This document shows, one piece after another, positions 63,425-64,000 of a DNA stretch of 64,000 bases. The DNA is taken from contig NZ_LT860099.1 of the NCBI RefSeq assembly GCF_900184995.1, positions 2,546,332-2,610,331 of the forward strand, given 5' to 3'. This DNA is from Konateibacter massiliensis (GTDB taxonomy: Bacteria > Bacillota > Clostridia > Lachnospirales > Lachnospiraceae). The stretch's first letter is position 1. Each line of letters opens with the position of its first letter. The notes beneath the pieces were generated by a model. It was not told where the DNA came from, made no database searches, and saw only the letters and a program-made list of their open reading frames with translations. A program made the position numbers and the translations under genes.

Positions 63425-64000
63425 ATTCTGCCTTTTCCTTTACAACCCGTGGCAAAACAATTTCCGCCTCTGTCCCGATACCCTTTACGGAAGAAAACGT
63501 CAGTCCATATTCCTCCCCATAAATCATCTGGATTCTCTGATTAATATTTGAAAGGGCAATTCCTCCCCTCCTATCCTCACTCTCCAGAATCTCCTTGTTT
63601 GTCCGCAGTCCTTCCTGTACTTTCCTCAGTATCTCCTCCGGCATTCCCGGCCCGTTATCCCAAACCGTGATAATAATTCTCTTTTCTGTTGCAAAAAGGT
63701 GCACCGTTACCTTGCCACCATTTATGTTTTTCTCAATACCATGGTAAATCGAATTTTCTACCAATGGCTGTAAAATCAACTTTGGCATTTGCGCATTCTC
63801 AATTAAATGCTTTTCGGTGTGATAGACCGTCTCGTATGCAATTCGCTGCTTAAACCGAAATTTCTGGATTCGAATATAACTTTCAATATTCTCAAGCTCC
63901 TCTCTGATGGTCACCAAATCGCTCTTTTTGCTGATGTTGTAGCGAAAATAGTCTGCAAGCGACTCCGACATCATCGCGGCATCCATGTCTCCATGCATAA
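63411..64000 (-). CDS. Sensor histidine kinase, LytS/YesM type, C-terminal part (cut by window edge)
   Basis: The C-terminal ~196 residues of a sensor kinase; the frame runs off the right edge. The SLADYFRYNIS segment just after the missing phospho-acceptor helix, the N box LVENSIYHGIEKN, the G1 box DNGPGMPEE and GGIALSNINQRI are intact. The family normally pairs with an AraC-type response regulator, presumably beyond the window. Its last 14 bases overlap the start of the degenerate RbsA-like gene, so they are translationally coupled. Confidence 0.92.
   Translation of the reverse strand, partial: MHGDMDAAMMSESLADYFRYNISKKSDLVTIREELENIESYIRIQKFRFKQRIAYETVYHTEKHLIENAQMPKLILQPLVENSIYHGIEKNINGGKVTVHLFATEKRIIITVWDNGPGMPEEILRKVQEGLRTNKEILESEDRRGGIALSNINQRIQMIYGEEYGLTFSSVKGIGTEAEIVLPRVVKEKAEYDKK

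Overview
The window reads as a chromosomal segment of a low-to-moderate GC Gram-positive gut anaerobe, most likely a Lachnospiraceae member of the Roseburia/Agathobacter type. This is inferred from gene content and style: YesM/YesN two-component systems beside glycosidases, LplB/YtcP-type permeases, a CD3324-family small regulator, AraR-type GntR control, strong AGGAGG ribosome sites and A/T-rich promoters. No tRNA, rRNA, CRISPR array, intact transposase or phage gene was seen. About 48 protein genes are supported. The first (GH3) and the last (a histidine kinase) are cut by the window edges.

Layout. (1) 1-15.6 kb: a plant-glycan oligosaccharide locus with GH3, GH31 alpha-xylosidase, a YesM/YesN-like sensor and regulator, GH29 alpha-fucosidase, GH42 beta-galactosidase, a lipoprotein binding protein, two permeases and a YesL-like membrane protein. 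None of the glycosidases has a signal peptide, so imported oligosaccharides are trimmed in the cytoplasm. Xylose, galactose, fucose and glucose cleavage together fit fucosylated xyloglucan fragments. (2) 15.6-18 kb: an RsgA-like GTPase fused to an RNHCP zinc domain, a CD3324-family regulator, and two of the three copies of a structured intergenic repeat (the third is at 10.8 kb). (3) 18-24 kb: a LacI regulator divergent from an operon of a fucose-isomerase-like enzyme, a split transketolase and a glycerol-kinase-like FGGY kinase. This resembles the transketolase route for D-apiose. (4) 24-29 kb: galactokinase, an ECF sigma/anti-sigma pair, and a MarR-flavodoxin pair.

(5) 28-37 kb: an L-arabinose operon with AraR, AraA, an FGGY kinase, AraD, transaldolase, transketolase and galactose mutarotase. 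(6) 37-41 kb: a 54-residue basic protein, an HGGG-type esterase and an EAL-CBS-GGDEF cyclic-di-GMP protein. (7) 41-48.6 kb: a phosphotransferase EIIBC with a tannase-like esterase under a divergent RpiR regulator, then a GH78 alpha-rhamnosidase with its AraC regulator. (8) 48.6-53.5 kb: an ABC/FtsX-type exporter with a very long extracytoplasmic coiled-coil hairpin and a divergent TetR regulator. (9) 53.5-58.2 kb: RpiR, GH95 and a second EIIBC. (10) 58.3-64 kb: an RbsA/RbsC/RbsB-type sugar transporter, then an RbsA-like protein with all nucleotide-binding motifs eroded, overlapping the gene for a LytS/YesM-type histidine kinase.

The pentose routes meet centrally: AraA/kinase/AraD and the apiose-like operon would both give xylulose 5-phosphate, and the transketolase and transaldolase at 29-32 kb carry it into glycolysis. 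Galactokinase and mutarotase take the galactose released by GH42. The most novel candidates are the degenerate RbsA paralogue coupled to a histidine kinase, the split-transketolase operon, the nested-hairpin repeat family, and the EIIBC-tannase pairing.
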